Source of the DNA: Stomorhina lunata
Taxonomy: Eukaryota; Arthropoda; Insecta; Diptera; Rhiniidae
Assembly (NCBI GenBank): GCA_933228675.1
Contig: OW121741.1
Span: 80,612,104-80,676,103, forward strand
Direction: 5' to 3'
Length of the DNA stretch: 64,000 nucleotides
Below the pieces are notes generated by a model. The model was not told the DNA's origin, searched no databases, and saw nothing but the letters and a program-made list of their open reading frames with translations. Position 1 is the first letter of the stretch. Every line of letters starts with the position of its first letter. Made by a program: the position numbers and the translations under genes. Of this stretch, positions 10,506 to 22,220 are shown in pieces.

Positions 10506-12079
10506 GAGGAAGAGTACCGAACAAAAAAAAAAAACCCAAAAAAATTTCTCCTGTGGCAAGTCATTTGCAGTTGTGGCAAAAGAATCCTAGCATTTGTGGC
10601 ATCAGGAACGATAAACACGGAAATTTGTATAACGGAGTTTGTACAAAAACAGCTTTAACCTTTTGTAAGACATCATCGAGTGCCTACATATTGTTGGCCC
10701 GATTTGGCATCATGATATGATGAAAAAAAGACACTTGGTATTCAAATAAAAATGAGTTTTTTGGGCTCTTGTTAAAAAGGAATTGAAGAACAATAGTAAG
10801 GTATCACAGAACTTATGCGATTTCAAGCATAGGTGGACCAGCTCTTCCAAAAAGTTGACATAATCAACAAATTTCATTAAAAACACTCTTAATACATGAA
10901 TGAATGCTACAGAATAAATTTTCCCAGAATTTTACATTTGAAATTTTTTCATTGTTCTCAAAATGTTTCCATTCAAAACTGCATTTACATGTTTACACAA
11001 CAACAGAATGACACAAGTCGTTTTACCGATTAACTTCCAGCAACTTACTCACACATGGTAATTATAGTTTCAACCATATTTTCATATTGTGGTTAACATT
11101 GTGATCATTATGGAAGAGCCTTATAAGTCTTAGTGTAAAACTGACAATTTCTATTCAACAATTGTAAACCAACAAGTGTCATACACAGGCACACTTGTAC
11201 TCTAGTACTGGTACAATATTGTTGCATATTTTGAATTACATCTATATGTCATCTCCTTATTGTCAGAATTGTCCTTAAGATTGTTTAACTTATTTCAGGA
11301 CTTTTCCAGCAAAACTCTTTCCCCTGTCAATATATGTAGAATGTACCGGCAGAGTGTGGTTGATGCAACTTCTGTTTATGCAATTGTGGCAAAATGTAAC
11401 AATTCCCTTGAAATGGTTTTGTTTCTGAGTCTGTCTTATTGTCCCTATGTTTGTGGCAATCGTTTTGTGGCATGTTTCCAATGTTTGTTGCTTAGCTCAC
11501 TACTTTTTGTCAAGTTTTTAAGAGAACAAAGGAAATGGTAGGTACTCACCTATGTTTCCTGCCATCAAACCTTCTTTCACATTTTTTATCTATGTACTAA
11601 TTCTTTGTGAAGTTGTATTAGTTTTTAGTGTTTGTGACTGCTATATATGCAACATACATACATATATACACTTTTGTATGAGTTTATGATGATTTGCTTC
11701 GATGTGGTCAAAAAGTTTTTGTAATATTCTTTAACCACAAACCGACAAATGTCATATTGGAAATATGGTTTTAGCCTGAATAGACAGTAACAATACAAAT
11801 ACATTTTGGTATTTAAGCACAATTAAAATGCTGACAAAAGTGAACAAAATTTAAGGCAAAATTTGCAATTTTTCTAAAACGATTAAAATGAGTAATTGTT
11901 ATTATTCTTAAATGTTAACAATTGTGGCAGATTTGCTATTATTTGCAAAAATAATTTAATTATAAAACAAAAAAAAAATAAAAGAATTTTATTTGTATTG
12001 AACACACATACATACATACAAATATTATTACTTTATAAAAATCTTTTGCTGACAATGAAATTTTTCTAAACAAAAAATA
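10506..12079. other. Non-repeated interval, no supported gene
   Basis: Base composition is less extreme here than in the arrays. Short frames exist (10493-10720, 11260-11541, 11625-11822 minus) but show no recognisable domain, and their residue content looks like translated non-coding DNA. It could be intron or intergenic host sequence; nothing in the sequence decides this. Confidence 0.5.
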
Positions 12080-12130
12080 AACAAGTAAGAAGTTCTATAG
12101 TCAGACAAGCTCGACTGTTGGATACACGTG
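12080..12130 (-). mobile_element. Terminal fragment of dispersed repeat family 1
   Basis: ACAAGTAAGAAGTTCTATAG and the following CAAGCTCGAC are the reverse complement of the family-1 3' end (CTATAGCACTTTCTTACTTG preceded by the GTCGGGCTTGAC hairpin). Similarity stops near 12130, so only the last 50 bp or so remain. Confidence 0.7.
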
Positions 12131-12564
12131 ACTAAGGGTTAATATGGCTCAATTGTCAATTGAATTGCAGGTTTTTCTTAATTCTTAAAGACATAACTTT
12201 GCTCAAATGGCTTTACATTACTAACTTTCAAGCACAATGGAAATTTCATCTCATGGTACTTTGTGATGGAAAAGTTGGCTAATGAAGGAGCAAATGTCAC
12301 CACTTCAAGAAAAGTGCTGACATGTCATTCAGTTCATTAGACTTATATACGTTAAGATCTGCTAAAACCCTTTTGACGGCACGAGTTTAAATGAATTGAT
12401 CCTTTAATGCAAATGCGAATTGTTCTGTTGTTGTTGTAATTCCGATATTATTGTTAATATCGAAGAAGCGACAGTCCCTAGATTTCTGAGTCATTCTAGT
12501 ATGAAGAACCAAGTTTAGCTTTATTAATCGGGTGAATTATTATTATATTCTTAAACGAGCAATA

Positions 12565-12567
<3 letters not shown>
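12131..12567. other. Interval without recognised features
   Basis: This is AT-rich single-copy sequence. No gene, RNA or repeat was supported. Confidence 0.5.
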
Positions 12568-12635
<68 letters not shown>

Positions 12636-12638
12636 ATT

Positions 12639-12674
<36 letters not shown>
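12568..12674. repeat. (TA)n microsatellite
   Basis: About 100 bp of TA dinucleotides are broken by one ATTATATATAATTGTTTATA interruption around 12625-12645. It separates single-copy DNA from the composite repeat on its right. Confidence 0.95.
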
Positions 12675-12675
<1 letters not shown>

Positions 12676-12677
<2 letters not shown>

Positions 12678-13160
12678 GGGTATAAAGGGGAGAAAATCGA
12701 AAACGTTATATCTCCTAAAGTAATAGGTATAGAAACAAAATTAAAATTACGTTTTAAACAGCTTTGAAAATAAGCGGACAGGTGTTTGGTACTTTTTTGA
12801 AACTATGTCCGATAGGGGGTAAAAAAGGGTGAAAATAGTTTTTTTGGCACCTTTTTAACCCACTCTTATATTTTAAACTAAAGAATATAGAAAGAAACTT
12901 GGTACTGCAATCAATAGATGTAAAAAAACATGAAACACGTATTTGGTACTTTTTTGATTTTGGAGCCAAAATGGGTAAAAAAGGGATAAAATGATAACTT
13001 AACATCTCCAAAGTAATATGAATAGGAACATTATACATTATGTTATATGCGTTTTAAAAAAATGTACCGAATTCAATTGGCACCAAAAAAGTACCAAATA
13101 TACATATGGAACTTTTAGAAATTAGGGAATAAAAAGGGGGAAAAATTAGTATTATTTTTA
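12676..13160. repeat. Diverged non-coding modules left of the 132-bp array
   Basis: Phrases such as GGTAAAAAAGGG, TTTGGTACTTTTTTGA and CTCCTAAAGTAATAGG recur two or three times in diverged form (near 12680, 12790-12830, 12950-13020, and partly inverted near 13085-13140). The pattern fits an old transposable element with internal repeats that continues into the 132-bp tandem array. Short minus-strand frames over it (12754-13038) have no recognisable domain. Confidence 0.6.
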
Positions 13161-13198
13161 ACAAATGAATGTTTGTCTGTATGTATGTTCTTTATAGA

Positions 13199-13860
13199 AT
13201 AGTAAACTGTGAATTTGATTGTGTTATGCTCTTTAGCGAAGATGTTGCGGATAAGCCGGCGAAGGTTTTAAAGTTGATAAGACTAATTTCCGACAGATGG
13301 CGCCACTGAAAATTACTAAAAATTAATTAAATCGTAAACTGTACATTTGATCATGCTATGATCTTTAGCAAAGTTGTAGCGCATGAGCCGACGAAGGCTT
13401 TTTAGTTGGTATGAATAATTTCCGACAGGTGGCGCTACAGAAACTTACTCAAAGTCAATTTAATCGTAATCTGTACATTTAATCATGCTACAATCTTTAG
13501 CAAAGTTGTTGCACATGAGCCGACGAAGGTTTCTTAGTTGGTATGAAGAAATTTCGACAGGTGGCGCTACTGAAATTTACTCAAAGTCAATTTAATCGTA
13601 TGCTGTACATTTAATCATGCTATAATCTTCAGCAAAGTTGTTACGGATAAGCCGAAGAAGGTTTATGAATTGGAATAAGCAAAGTCCGACAGGTGGCGCC
13701 ACAGAAAACTACTCAAAATGAATTAAATCGTAAACTGTGCATTTGATCAGACTATAATCTTTAGCAAAGTTGTTGCGCATTAGTCGTCAGAGGTTTCTGT
13801 TGATACGAATAATTTCCAAAATTATTCAAAATGAGTTAAACTGTAAACTATGCAAACTAT
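13199..13860 (+). repeat. 132-bp tandem repeat carrying CTCF-core-like sites
   Basis: Five units start near 13199, 13331, 13463, 13595 and 13727, exactly 132 bp apart. The last is about 19 bp shorter. Units share ATCGTAAACTGTACATTTGA, CTTTAGCAAAGTTGTTGCGC, GAGCCGACGAAGG and CCGACAGGTGGCGC. The last motif lies at 13290, 13422, 13554 and 13686, and matches 12 of 14 positions of the CTCF core CCASYAGRKGGCRS (unit 3 has T for the first C). In unit 5 this motif is what the 19-bp deletion removed. Whether any protein binds is unknown. Confidence 0.9.
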
Positions 13861-14324
13861 GTGTTGGTCGGACAAAATAAATCAAATAATTCAAAATTAA
13901 CTGAATATTTCTACAATGTCTTTCCTCTAAATTTATTTTAGCACTTTATAATATAAAATATATAAAAACTTTAAAATTTTCCTCAAAATGCTTATCATAA
14001 AGCTCCGAGCAAGTCTCGGTCTACCAGGTACTATCTGATGTCAGAGTTGAAGAACTAGTACTGTATTTTCCTCATTTGATGAATTATCAAAAGATTTTGG
14101 TAATATAACTTAAGATAATAACTTAAGCAGCTATAACTAAAGATCTCTCCTGTATGCGTTGCGTATTAGAAATGATCGAGAGTTCTATTTTGGTGATCCT
14201 GAACACATGCAATACATATTTTCCTTATGCGTTTAATTGATTAACAACCAACGCTGTTTTTCATCGGCGATTACGATAATACCAAAAGACTCGGATAGGT
14301 GTAAAGAGTATTGTCAGGAGTTAG
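13861..14324. other. Non-repeated interval
   Basis: No gene or repeat was supported between the 132-bp array and the LTR-like element. Confidence 0.5.
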
Positions 14325-14509
14325 TTATTGTAGTTGTTGTTCTGTTTATGACTATAAGCAGAGCAACATGTTTCTCTTATTTGCTGTAAAAAGTATAACA
14401 ACATTTTTATCTATTATCTACATTCTCTCCCTCTCTCTGTTACTGTTAACTTCAGATAATCTATTTGTACAACGTGTGTGCGAGCGTGTTCTTGATCATG
14501 TGAGAATGT

Positions 14510-14517
14510 ATTGGAAC
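14510..14517 (+). repeat. hAT target-site duplication, left copy (ATTGGAAC)
   Basis: Eight bases identical to 16662-16669 flank the CAGTGTTGCCAC terminus. The same eight bases occur once, uninterrupted, in the related LTR-like copy (24991-24998, reverse strand), confirming them as the original target. Confidence 0.93.
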
Positions 14518-14533
14518 CAGTGTTGCCACTTCA

Positions 14534-14620
14534 GGTGTAATTACACATATCATGTGTAATTTTTATTTTCATGTGTAGCCGATGTGTAATTGGCTGCATG
14601 TGTAATTCATGTGTTATTTC
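14534..14620 (+). promoter_or_regulatory. Left subterminal repeats of the hAT element (ATGTGTAATT)
   Basis: Five near-copies of (C)ATGTGTAATT lie within 90 bp of the left terminus; one is inverted as AATTACACAT. Subterminal arrays of short motifs serve as transposase binding sites in several hAT families. That role is inferred here. Confidence 0.6.
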
Positions 14621-15075
14621 AATTTTTGTCATTTTTGAGTACTAACAGTTTTCAAAACTTGCATTTAAAAAAAATAAATTTATGTGCGTCCCATTCGAAA
14701 TCGAAATAGTGCATATAATGCAAGCTTTTTATTTTAACTGCATAAAAATGTATGTTTTAAAATCCCAGTGCTTATGGGAAATCAAACATTCAGATTAAAA
14801 TATATATGTTTATTAAAGAATATGATATATTGGTATTGCTGCTCATGAATCATTGACCACAATCTCTACTTCGGGAAAAAATTATACTTCATGATTTTCG
14901 AGAATTGTATATTCATTAAATTGAAACAATATTTAATTTAAGCGACGATATTTATTCAATTGCGGATGTTGTTGATCACAAAATTGCCCAAACTTTTCAA
15001 TCATTATATGTGACCTTTTCCGAGAAAAGGAACCTAGTGTGTCAAAAAACGGGTTTAGAGTTAGCAGTGGTTTAG

Positions 15076-15925
15076 AGTTGATCTTGGCTTGCGACCTTAC
15101 AAGATCCAGAAGAATTAAAGCCGCGAGACCATGCAATGCGTCGTGATTTTGGTGTATGGGCCGAAAATGAGATTGATCTCGATGCTGATTTTCATCGCAA
15201 AATTTTGTTCAGTGATGAGGCTCATTTTTGGTTGAATGGCTACGTCAACAAGCAAAATTGCCGCATTTGGAGTGAAGAGAATCCACATGAGACCCTTGAG
15301 ACGCCATTACAAAACTGACTGTTTGGTGTGCTCTATGGGCTGGTGGAGTCATTGGGCCATACTTCTTCCGAAATAATGCTGGAGAGTCAGTTACCATAAA
15401 TGGAGACCGGTATAGAGCCATGATAACCGACTATTTTGTTCCCCAAGTGGATGGCATGAATGTGGATGAGTTGTGGTTCCAACAAGACGGCGCTACATGC
15501 CACACAGCGCGCGTCACAATTGATTTATTGAAGGAAACATTCGATGAGCGCATAATTTCGCGGAATGGACCTGTCAATTGGCCACCAAGATCGTGCGATT
15601 TGACACCACTGGATTATTTTCTTTGGGGATATGTGAAATCGCTCGTCTACGCCAACAAACCAGAAACGTTAGGGGACTTGGAAGCCAACATTCGTGGCGT
15701 TATTGCCAACATACGGCCCCATATGCTCGAAAAAGTAGTTGAAAATTGGACCTGTAGAATTGGCTTTATTCGAGCCAGCCGAGGCGGCCACATGCCCGAA
15801 ATCATATTTAAACATTAATGGCATAAAATTATCCTTCCAATAAAGCCAAATTGATGGACATTAAAACGATTTTCTTGTGTTTTATTTCAATTCGAAGTTC
15901 TATATCTCTAAAAAAAACACCCATT
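15076..15925 (+). pseudogene. Mariner-type (IS630/Tc1/mariner) transposase, 5'-truncated and frameshifted
   Basis: Two frames, 15136-15318 and 15420-15818, together cover the catalytic half of a mariner-related DDE/D transposase. Visible motifs are FSDEAHF (first D), FQQDGATCHT (second D) and PPRSCDLTPLDYFLWG (third D), with about 36 residues between the last two acidic positions. Loss of one A in the run near 15310 breaks the frame, and in-frame similarity resumes immediately after it, before the next ATG. The N-terminal DNA-binding half is missing or scrambled left of about 15090, where a small deletion is seen. The 3' end runs through AATAAAG to a terminus near CTCTAAAAAAAACACCC (15908-15923). 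The left inverted repeat is not found. It is inactive as it stands. Confidence 0.9.
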
Positions 15926-16579
15926 ACAAATTTTAATTTTTAACAAAAAATTCGTGTTTTCAACAAAAAACAGACATCGGTCAATGAAATTTACAAAAAA
16001 CATTATAGTGATGTATATATACTCAACATGAGTTAAAAGTACTCGATTTTTAAATAATCGGTTTAAACCCTTAGTAAAAAATGTGTCTATTTATTATTTT
16101 ACTATATTATAAATTTGTTTAGTTTATGCTTTTATATAACATAAACATAATTTTACATTAAGAAAGGAAGAAAAATGTTATTTTATATTAAAAACATACA
16201 AAACATTATTTAAAAATTCGACTACCCGGAGGAAACAATGAATAATTAATTCGTTGTTTTGTATATTTAACTATAAAGAGACAAGAGAGAATGACGATGT
16301 TGCCAGCATTAACATGTAAAATTGACTTGACGTATTCATTAGTTAAAGAACTGTTTTTGGATACTATTTTTTAACAATCGTTTGTTAGCCTTAAAGTATT
16401 TGGTAATTAACGTGTTCTTTAAGCAATATTTACGATTTTTTTTAACATAAGACCGTAATTGTTTTCTTTTCAAGCGTTATGAAATAAAAAAAAAAATGAT
16501 TATTAATTTAAAAAACTACAAATCATTTTTTTTAATTATTAACAAAAAAAAATTTATTAAATTAAATTCAAAATTAAAA

Positions 16580-16649
16580 AAAATCATGTGTAATTCCTAA
16601 TTTCATGTGTAATTTTGGCACGGTCCATGTGTAATTTAACATTTGGTTG
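16580..16649 (+). promoter_or_regulatory. Right subterminal repeats of the hAT element
   Basis: Three copies of CATGTGTAATT lie in 60 bp next to the right terminus, in the same orientation as most of the left-hand copies. Confidence 0.6.
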
Positions 16650-16661
16650 GTGGCAACACTG

Positions 16662-16669
16662 ATTGGAAC
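16662..16669 (+). repeat. hAT target-site duplication, right copy (ATTGGAAC)
   Basis: This is identical to 14510-14517 and immediately follows the CTG terminus. Confidence 0.93.
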
Positions 16670-17088
16670 ATGCATGAACATTCGTAAGCCACATTGTTAG
16701 TGTAATCAACGACAGCAGCTCTTTGTTTATGTCTGCAGCAAATACTATAAACTCTCTTCTCTACTATTTAAGGCCGATGGACAAATATTGTGGGAACAGT
16801 TTTAATTGAGACGAGTACAAAAGAACAGTGTGACTAAGAATATTTGTAAAGCAGTTTTGTGAAGTTTGTTTACAGTTTTTGTGAAAGTGTTTTTAAAGTT
16901 GCTATCGGCAAAACCTAGCCAGAGGCCATTTATCTTTTTTATTTTCACACATATTGCTCACGCAGATAAGGCTCTTAAGTTAATAAAAAAAATATAACTT
17001 TGGAAAACTATGTATATAAAGTGTTTTAATTTTATTTTTGGTTGTTTGCAAAGAAAATTCCTTCCACGTTTTTAAAGGAAAAACGAAA

Positions 17089-17854
17089 GAGTATTATAAG
17101 TTTGTGCTGATGTATGTAACGCATAGAAATATTTTTCTTAGATCCAACTTTTAGTATACCAATAGGCTTATAAGAACTTTCTAAGTTGATTTAGCATTGT
17201 CCGTCCGTCCGTCCGTCCGTCCGTCTGTCTGGCTGGCTGGACCCCCATTTAAACCATGTAATCAAAGTACAGTTCAAAATTCTAAAGATAATTTGATACA
17301 ATTTGGCAGAGATCATTTGGTACCATGGCTATTGAAATTCATCAAAATCGGTCCATTATTTATGGTACCTCCCATAGGTCTCACTTCCTGGAATTAATAT
17401 TTTGGCCACAAATATCAATAATTTTTCATGAAATTTAGAAAAAATACTGCTTATGTAAACCAAAATCACTACCAAATTTCAAATTTGATCATAGCTCCCA
17501 TACAAACTCTTGTATCTTCTTCATAACGCACTAAATGAAGCAAATATCACTAAAACGCTAGTAAATCTAAAGATAATGACAATTTTAAGTTAATTTTTTC
17601 ACACACAATTTTTGTAAAAATAGTAATCAATTTGCTAAATTCCAAGATAATCGGTTCACATTTGACCCTAGCCCCCATATACTTCTGAATGAAGGAACTA
17701 GCTTTAATACAAAAGTCTTGGGGAAATGTTTGTATGATGACAAAATTCAGCAAATACTTGTCTTTATACACGAAAAAGAACAGCCTTGAACTTAGTGGCG
17801 AAGGGTATCGCATGGTTGGGCTTGGCCGACTATAGTACTTTCTTACTTGTTTTA
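17089..17854 (+). mobile_element. Dispersed non-coding repeat, family 1, copy B
   Basis: Homology begins at GAGTATTATAAGTTTGTGCT, so the 5' hairpin present in other copies is missing. The copy abuts the LTR-like element on its left. It keeps the complete 3' end, including the GGTTGGGCTTGGCC hairpin region and TTCTTACTTGTTTT. The CCGT stack (17200-17223) is longer than in the other copies, pointing to local microsatellite growth. Confidence 0.88.
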
Positions 17855-18745
17855 TTTTTAAGAAAATTAAACAATTTTTCTTTGAAAAAATTTTCGATAG
17901 AAATATTTTTCTGTGAAAATTTTCAAAAGAAAAAATATTTGTCTCGAAAAATTTTCTATCGATTTTCGATAACATCTAAGAAAAATCTTCGATACAAATA
18001 TTTTTCTTAAGAAAAATTTTTGATAAAAATATTTTCCTAAAGAAAAATTTTCTATAAAAATATTTTTCTATAGAAAATATTTTTTTTAATTTTTCGTAAA
18101 AAATTTTTCTATAGATAAAGTGTTTGATAAAAAAATTTTCTACCGGAAAAAGTAAAAAAAAAATCTATAGAAAAATTTTTGGCAAAAAAAATTCTGTAGA
18201 AAATTTTTATATAAAAAATTTTCTATGGAAAAATTTTGATAAAAAAATTTCTGTAGAAAAATTGTTGATACAAAAAAAATTCTATAGAAAAATTAAAATT
18301 TAAATTAAAAAATTTTTTACGAACAAATTTTGATAAAAAATGTTTTTATTAAAAAAATTTTTGATAAAAAAAAAATTCTATGGAAAAAATTTTGGATAAA
18401 AAAATTTCTGTAGAAAAATTTTTGATACAGAAAATTTCTATAAAAAAATTTTTGAAAAAAATTTTTTTTAGAAAAATTTTTGATAAAAAAATTTTCTATA
18501 TAAACATTTTTGATAAAAAAATTTCTATTAAAAAATATTTGATAAAAAAATTTTCTTAGAAAAATTTTTGATAAAAAAAATTTTACATAGAAAAATTTTC
18601 TATAGAAAAATTTTTTATAAAAAAATTTTAATTAATTCTAAGGTTCGAATAATTAATTCACAAAAAAATTTTCTATAGAAAAAAATTTGATAAAAAAAAT
18701 TTTCTATAAAAAATTTTTGAAAAAAATATTTTCTATAGAAAAATA
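17855..18745 (+). repeat. Degenerate A/T minisatellite, about 28-31 bp units
   Basis: Repeated phrases of the type GAAAAATTTTTGATAAAAAA with TTTTCTATAGAAAA cores occur throughout but with many substitutions and indels, so no strict period survives. It starts directly after family-1 copy B and ends at the 5' break of the Tc1-like pseudogene. Confidence 0.9.
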
Positions 18746-19468
18746 GGTGACACTGGGGATACATTCATGTAGTGGAGTAGGGAACATGGTTCCTGTTGAC
18801 GGTTCCATAAGCCATCATCAATATTTAAGAGTATTGAATGAATATGCATATCCCTCCGACGGTAAATTGATCGCAGAACCATTAATTTTCCAACAGGATA
18901 ACGCTCCATGTCATAAGAGCAAAATGATCACAAAATTTGTAACACAAAATTTGTAACTCTGGATTGGCTTCCCCAAAGTCCATTTTTTTATGTTATGCAG
19001 TCATATAGAACGCAAAATAGATCTGCGGATTTAAAAAGAACAAAAGATAAAACTGTTATTGAGGTCGCAAATGCTTGGAACGAGACGTCAATGGAGTTTC
19101 TAAAGTTCTTGGTGGATTCTGTTTCGAACCACCACCAAAAAGTTTTAAATGCTAAAGGAGGATACATTTTTGATTAATTTAATTATTTATTATTATTTTT
19201 GTTGACTTTGAAGTTCCCAAATTTTTTAAATACACTCTCTAAAAACATGTCAAAATACTTATGCTACATCCTGAAATATCCTTTTTTAGTTTCAATTAAA
19301 AAAAAAATATACAATACATTTAAAATTTGAAAAGTCTTGTTTTCTAATAAATTACAATATTTTATACTATTTTCAATATTTTTAATGTATTTTTTTAATT
19401 GCATAGGACCGGAAATAAAAAAGAAGACAAACAACTGGCATGTCAAAATAATTATGCCAAGTAGTGTA
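18732..19468 (+). pseudogene. Tc1-like transposase, 3' portion only, disrupted
   Basis: Residues read GNMVPVDGS, then FQQDNAPCHK (second catalytic D) in 18747-18956. After a stop and frame change, LDWLPQSP is followed by unrelated residues where SPDLNPIENLW normally stands, so the third catalytic acid is lost. A second frame (18995-19177) gives ANAWNE and AKGGYIFD, typical of Tc1-family C termini. A right terminal repeat is plausible at 19437-19466 (CATGTCAAAATAATTATGCC...GTAGTG), followed by TA. The 5' half is absent; its break lies in the minisatellite on the left. Confidence 0.88.
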
Positions 19469-20005
19469 AATACTTCGACTGTTTAGTACTGAAAGCTATG
19501 CTTGTAGAAATATTGACTAAATAAGAATTATGTGCATAAAGGAATATTAAGGAAGGGGGCTCACAAAAAGAGAGTGACGTTGTAGGTTGATAAATATTCA
19601 AGAATTTCTCATAGTAGGAAGTTGTATGTTTTAATCTAAGCTTTTTTCGCTAGGGCAAAGTCTACGACTTAGTTCATGGGTAAGTTTATGTTCTAGTCTA
19701 TTTCTAAGTTCATGCCTTTGTATTTGGTAAGTGTATGCGTTATACGGTCGCCATCACTCGCCTCCATTTTGGTCATTATTAATAATCTTTACTTAAATGA
19801 ACTAATTTTTAATCGGTAATTTTCTTTCTGGATTATCTGCCTCCTTATTCTTATCGAGCACTTTATAATGGGGGCTCTTTAAAAAATATGTCATCGGCAA
19901 ATAGCTTTTATTGTACTCATGGGCACTCCTGATCTATGCCTTAATCTTTGCTATTATCTATGGGTTATGTCTTAGTCTAAATCTTTTATCTCAGTTCCTT
20001 TCACA
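19469..20005. other. Interval with decayed 12-bp satellite remnants
   Basis: Stretches near 19655-19740 (GTCTACGACTTAG, TTCTAGTCTATTTCTAAG) and 19930-20000 (GATCTATGCCTTAATCT, TTATGTCTTAGTCTAA) are recognisable but worn copies of the CTTAGTCTATGT unit. The DNA between them is not repeated and shows no gene. Confidence 0.65.
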
Positions 20006-20652
20006 ACAAGTAAGAAAGTGCTATAGTCGGTGTTCTTTTTCTTATTTAGAGACAAATATTTTCTAAATTTTGCCATCATACAAAGCTAGGGTCAAATGTA
20101 AACCGATTATCTCGAATTGATTACACTTTTACAAAAATTCTGTATGCAAAAAATAAACTCAAAATTCTCATTATCTTCAGATTTACGAACGTTTTAGTGA
20201 GTTTTGTCTCATTTAGAGTGTTTTGACAGAAGTTTTTATGGGAGATATGGTCAAATGTGGACCGATTTAAACGAAATTCGGTACAGTGGTTTTGGTTTAC
20301 ATAAGCAGTAGTTGTTCAAATTTCATGAAATAATATTGGAATTTGTGGCCAAAATATCAATTCCGGAAAATGGGACCTATGGGAGGTATCTTAAATAATA
20401 GACCGATTTTGACGAATTTCAATAGCCATAGTCCCACTATTAAACAAATTTATCTGTGCTAAATTTCATCAAATTATCTTTGGAAATGCGACTTGTACTT
20501 TGATTACATGATTTACATGGGGGTCCAGCCAGACGCCCGGACGGACGGACGGATTAACATCGCAAAATCGACTCAGAAAGTGATTCTAAGCTTATTGGTA
20601 TACTAAGACAAATATTATAATACCCTTTACACCTATGGTGGTGAAGGGTATA
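20006..20652 (-). mobile_element. Dispersed non-coding repeat, family 1, copy C (inverted)
   Basis: It begins with ACAAGTAAGAAAGTGCTATA and ends with GGTGGTGAAGGGTATA, the reverse complement of the family ends. It is shorter than copies A and D because of internal deletions. GGACGGACGGACGG near 20539-20553 is the reverse of the CCGT stack. Confidence 0.88.
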
Positions 20653-22220
20653 AAAACATATCGTGTAAAGCTCCCTTTAAATAAAAGCTTATACCTAATG
20701 CAAGTAATTTATCTATTACTTAATCTTCAATCTGGGATTCCAAAGTTGTTTGCACTCTATGCACTTTATTCTATAGAAAAAATATATTTAGTTTGTGTTT
20801 AAGTTATTTTATCTTTTTGAAATTCTTTTGAAATTTATACATTAAGGATCACATACGAGAATTTTTAACTTTATTGGTTTTACTCTATTCCTTTTTGGAG
20901 TAAATGTAACAAAAATCAACAGCCACATCATCAAGTCAACTTAAAAGTTATTACATTTTTTGTGCTATAGATACATATTTCTTTAAACTTAGGGGCGGCC
21001 CTGAGAGCCAATAAGTTAAAGTTTCATTTGCTGCTGCTTTTATGTTACTACTCGTAAGAGGAAACTACTAAAAATTTATTATATTCTATTTTCTAAACCA
21101 ACAAAATATATACTGACAGAAGGACAGACAGACATACAAGACAGTTTGAAAGAAAAGTTTCTTTTTAAGACAAACACAAGAACTTTTTGAATGAATAAAA
21201 CTTTTTGAACTGATGAGGAAATATTTATATGTTTTGTGTGCTTTAACTCTGTAGTAATAGGTGGGAAGGTTATGTTAGTTTTGATCTAAGCTTTCATTTA
21301 TTGGAAAGTAGTAGGTATATATTTCGAAATACCCAATAAGAAATTGAAAACTTGTGGACCTTTTCTTTAACCAGATTAATTAAAAAGGTCCTACCTTGAA
21401 AGTTCCTAGAGCAAACTCAACCTTGGAAAAACTAACTCTTTGATCTTCTGAAATGTAGTTCCCTGGAAATCCGCCTTACTTCCTGCACTATGTGTATGGG
21501 TGTGTGTGTATGTGTTTGTGTTTCCGCTTTCTTGTTGTTATTTATTTTAACTTATGTCTGTTACATTTACTTATGAGCTTTTTGTAGTTGTTGTATTTGT
21601 GTGAAAATTTATTTTATACACTTTAAATGTTTTCCCTTTTATTTTATTTGATTTAGCAAAAATATTTTAGTTCAAACTTTTCTTTCCCTTTTCTTTCGAC
21701 TGTGTTTACTTTTAAAGTTAAACTAAAGAATCTTTTGAGTTGCTTAAGATGCAACAACTTTTTCCTGCTGCTGCTGCCAATTGTATGGCTGTTGCCTGTT
21801 GCAACAGCAACAAATTTTACAAAATAGTAAACAAAAATTTCAAAAGTTAAGAAATAAAGATATATATTTTAATAAAATTTATATAAACTCTAAAATTGTT
21901 TTTCATTTTTATTTATTTGATTTCATTACACAAATATTTTTGTTGTATTTCCTGTAATATTTAAAACTTTTCAACTAAACTTTTTTAAATACTGAATATA
22001 AATATTAATTTTATGCTTTTTGTTGTTTTTTTTTAACATTTGTAAACTAAATATGAAATCACTTTCATAACAAAAAATCTAAACTATTATTTTAATTAAA
22101 TTGCAAAATAAATGCAAAAATTTTAAAATGATTTATTACTAAAATATTAAAATTTTTTGTGGAAAAATACAAACATAGGGTGATTTTTTGGGAACTATCT
22201 TTTTGTTTATGGCAGCTCAG
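20653..22220. other. Long AT-rich interval, no supported gene
   Basis: It contains a GT-rich patch (21490-21525), a short (CTG)n at 21768-21780 and a perfect 12-bp palindrome CTGTTGCAACAG near 21796-21807. No open frame with coding character was seen. It may be host intron or intergenic DNA. Confidence 0.5.

Larger units (their letters stand above)
14518..16661 (+). mobile_element. hAT-superfamily element, non-autonomous, 2144 bp
   Basis: The termini are perfect 12-bp inverted repeats, CAGTGTTGCCAC (14518-14529) and GTGGCAACACTG (16650-16661), with an 8-bp target duplication. The 8-bp duplication and CAG...CTG termini are hAT hallmarks. Subterminal copies of ATGTGTAATT line both ends, the layout used for hAT transposase binding. 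No hAT transposase is recognisable. The interior instead holds a broken mariner-type transposase, so another element inserted into it or was captured. The empty target site in copy 2 of the host repeat verifies the insertion. Confidence 0.93.
14325..17086 (+). mobile_element. Solo-LTR-like dispersed repeat, copy 1, split by a hAT element
   Basis: Two pieces, about 14325-14517 and 16662-17086, match one continuous inverted sequence at 24104-25185 and a third partial copy at the right window end. The intact length is about 0.6 kb. It contains a TATTTAAGG-like promoter motif near 16767 and AATAAAA near 16982, the order expected for U3 and R regions, and has no coding frame. It could be a solo LTR. 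The exact TG...CA ends and target duplication are not resolved, so another non-autonomous element remains possible. Confidence 0.72.

Noticed and set aside
10493..11541. Host exons in the 10.5-11.5 kb interval
   Set aside because: Short frames without splice-supported continuity or recognisable domains; not enough evidence.
14933..15136. Minus-strand 67-residue frame as a hAT transposase fragment
   Set aside because: Part of it is the antisense of the mariner-type coding region, and the remainder has no convincing hAT motif.
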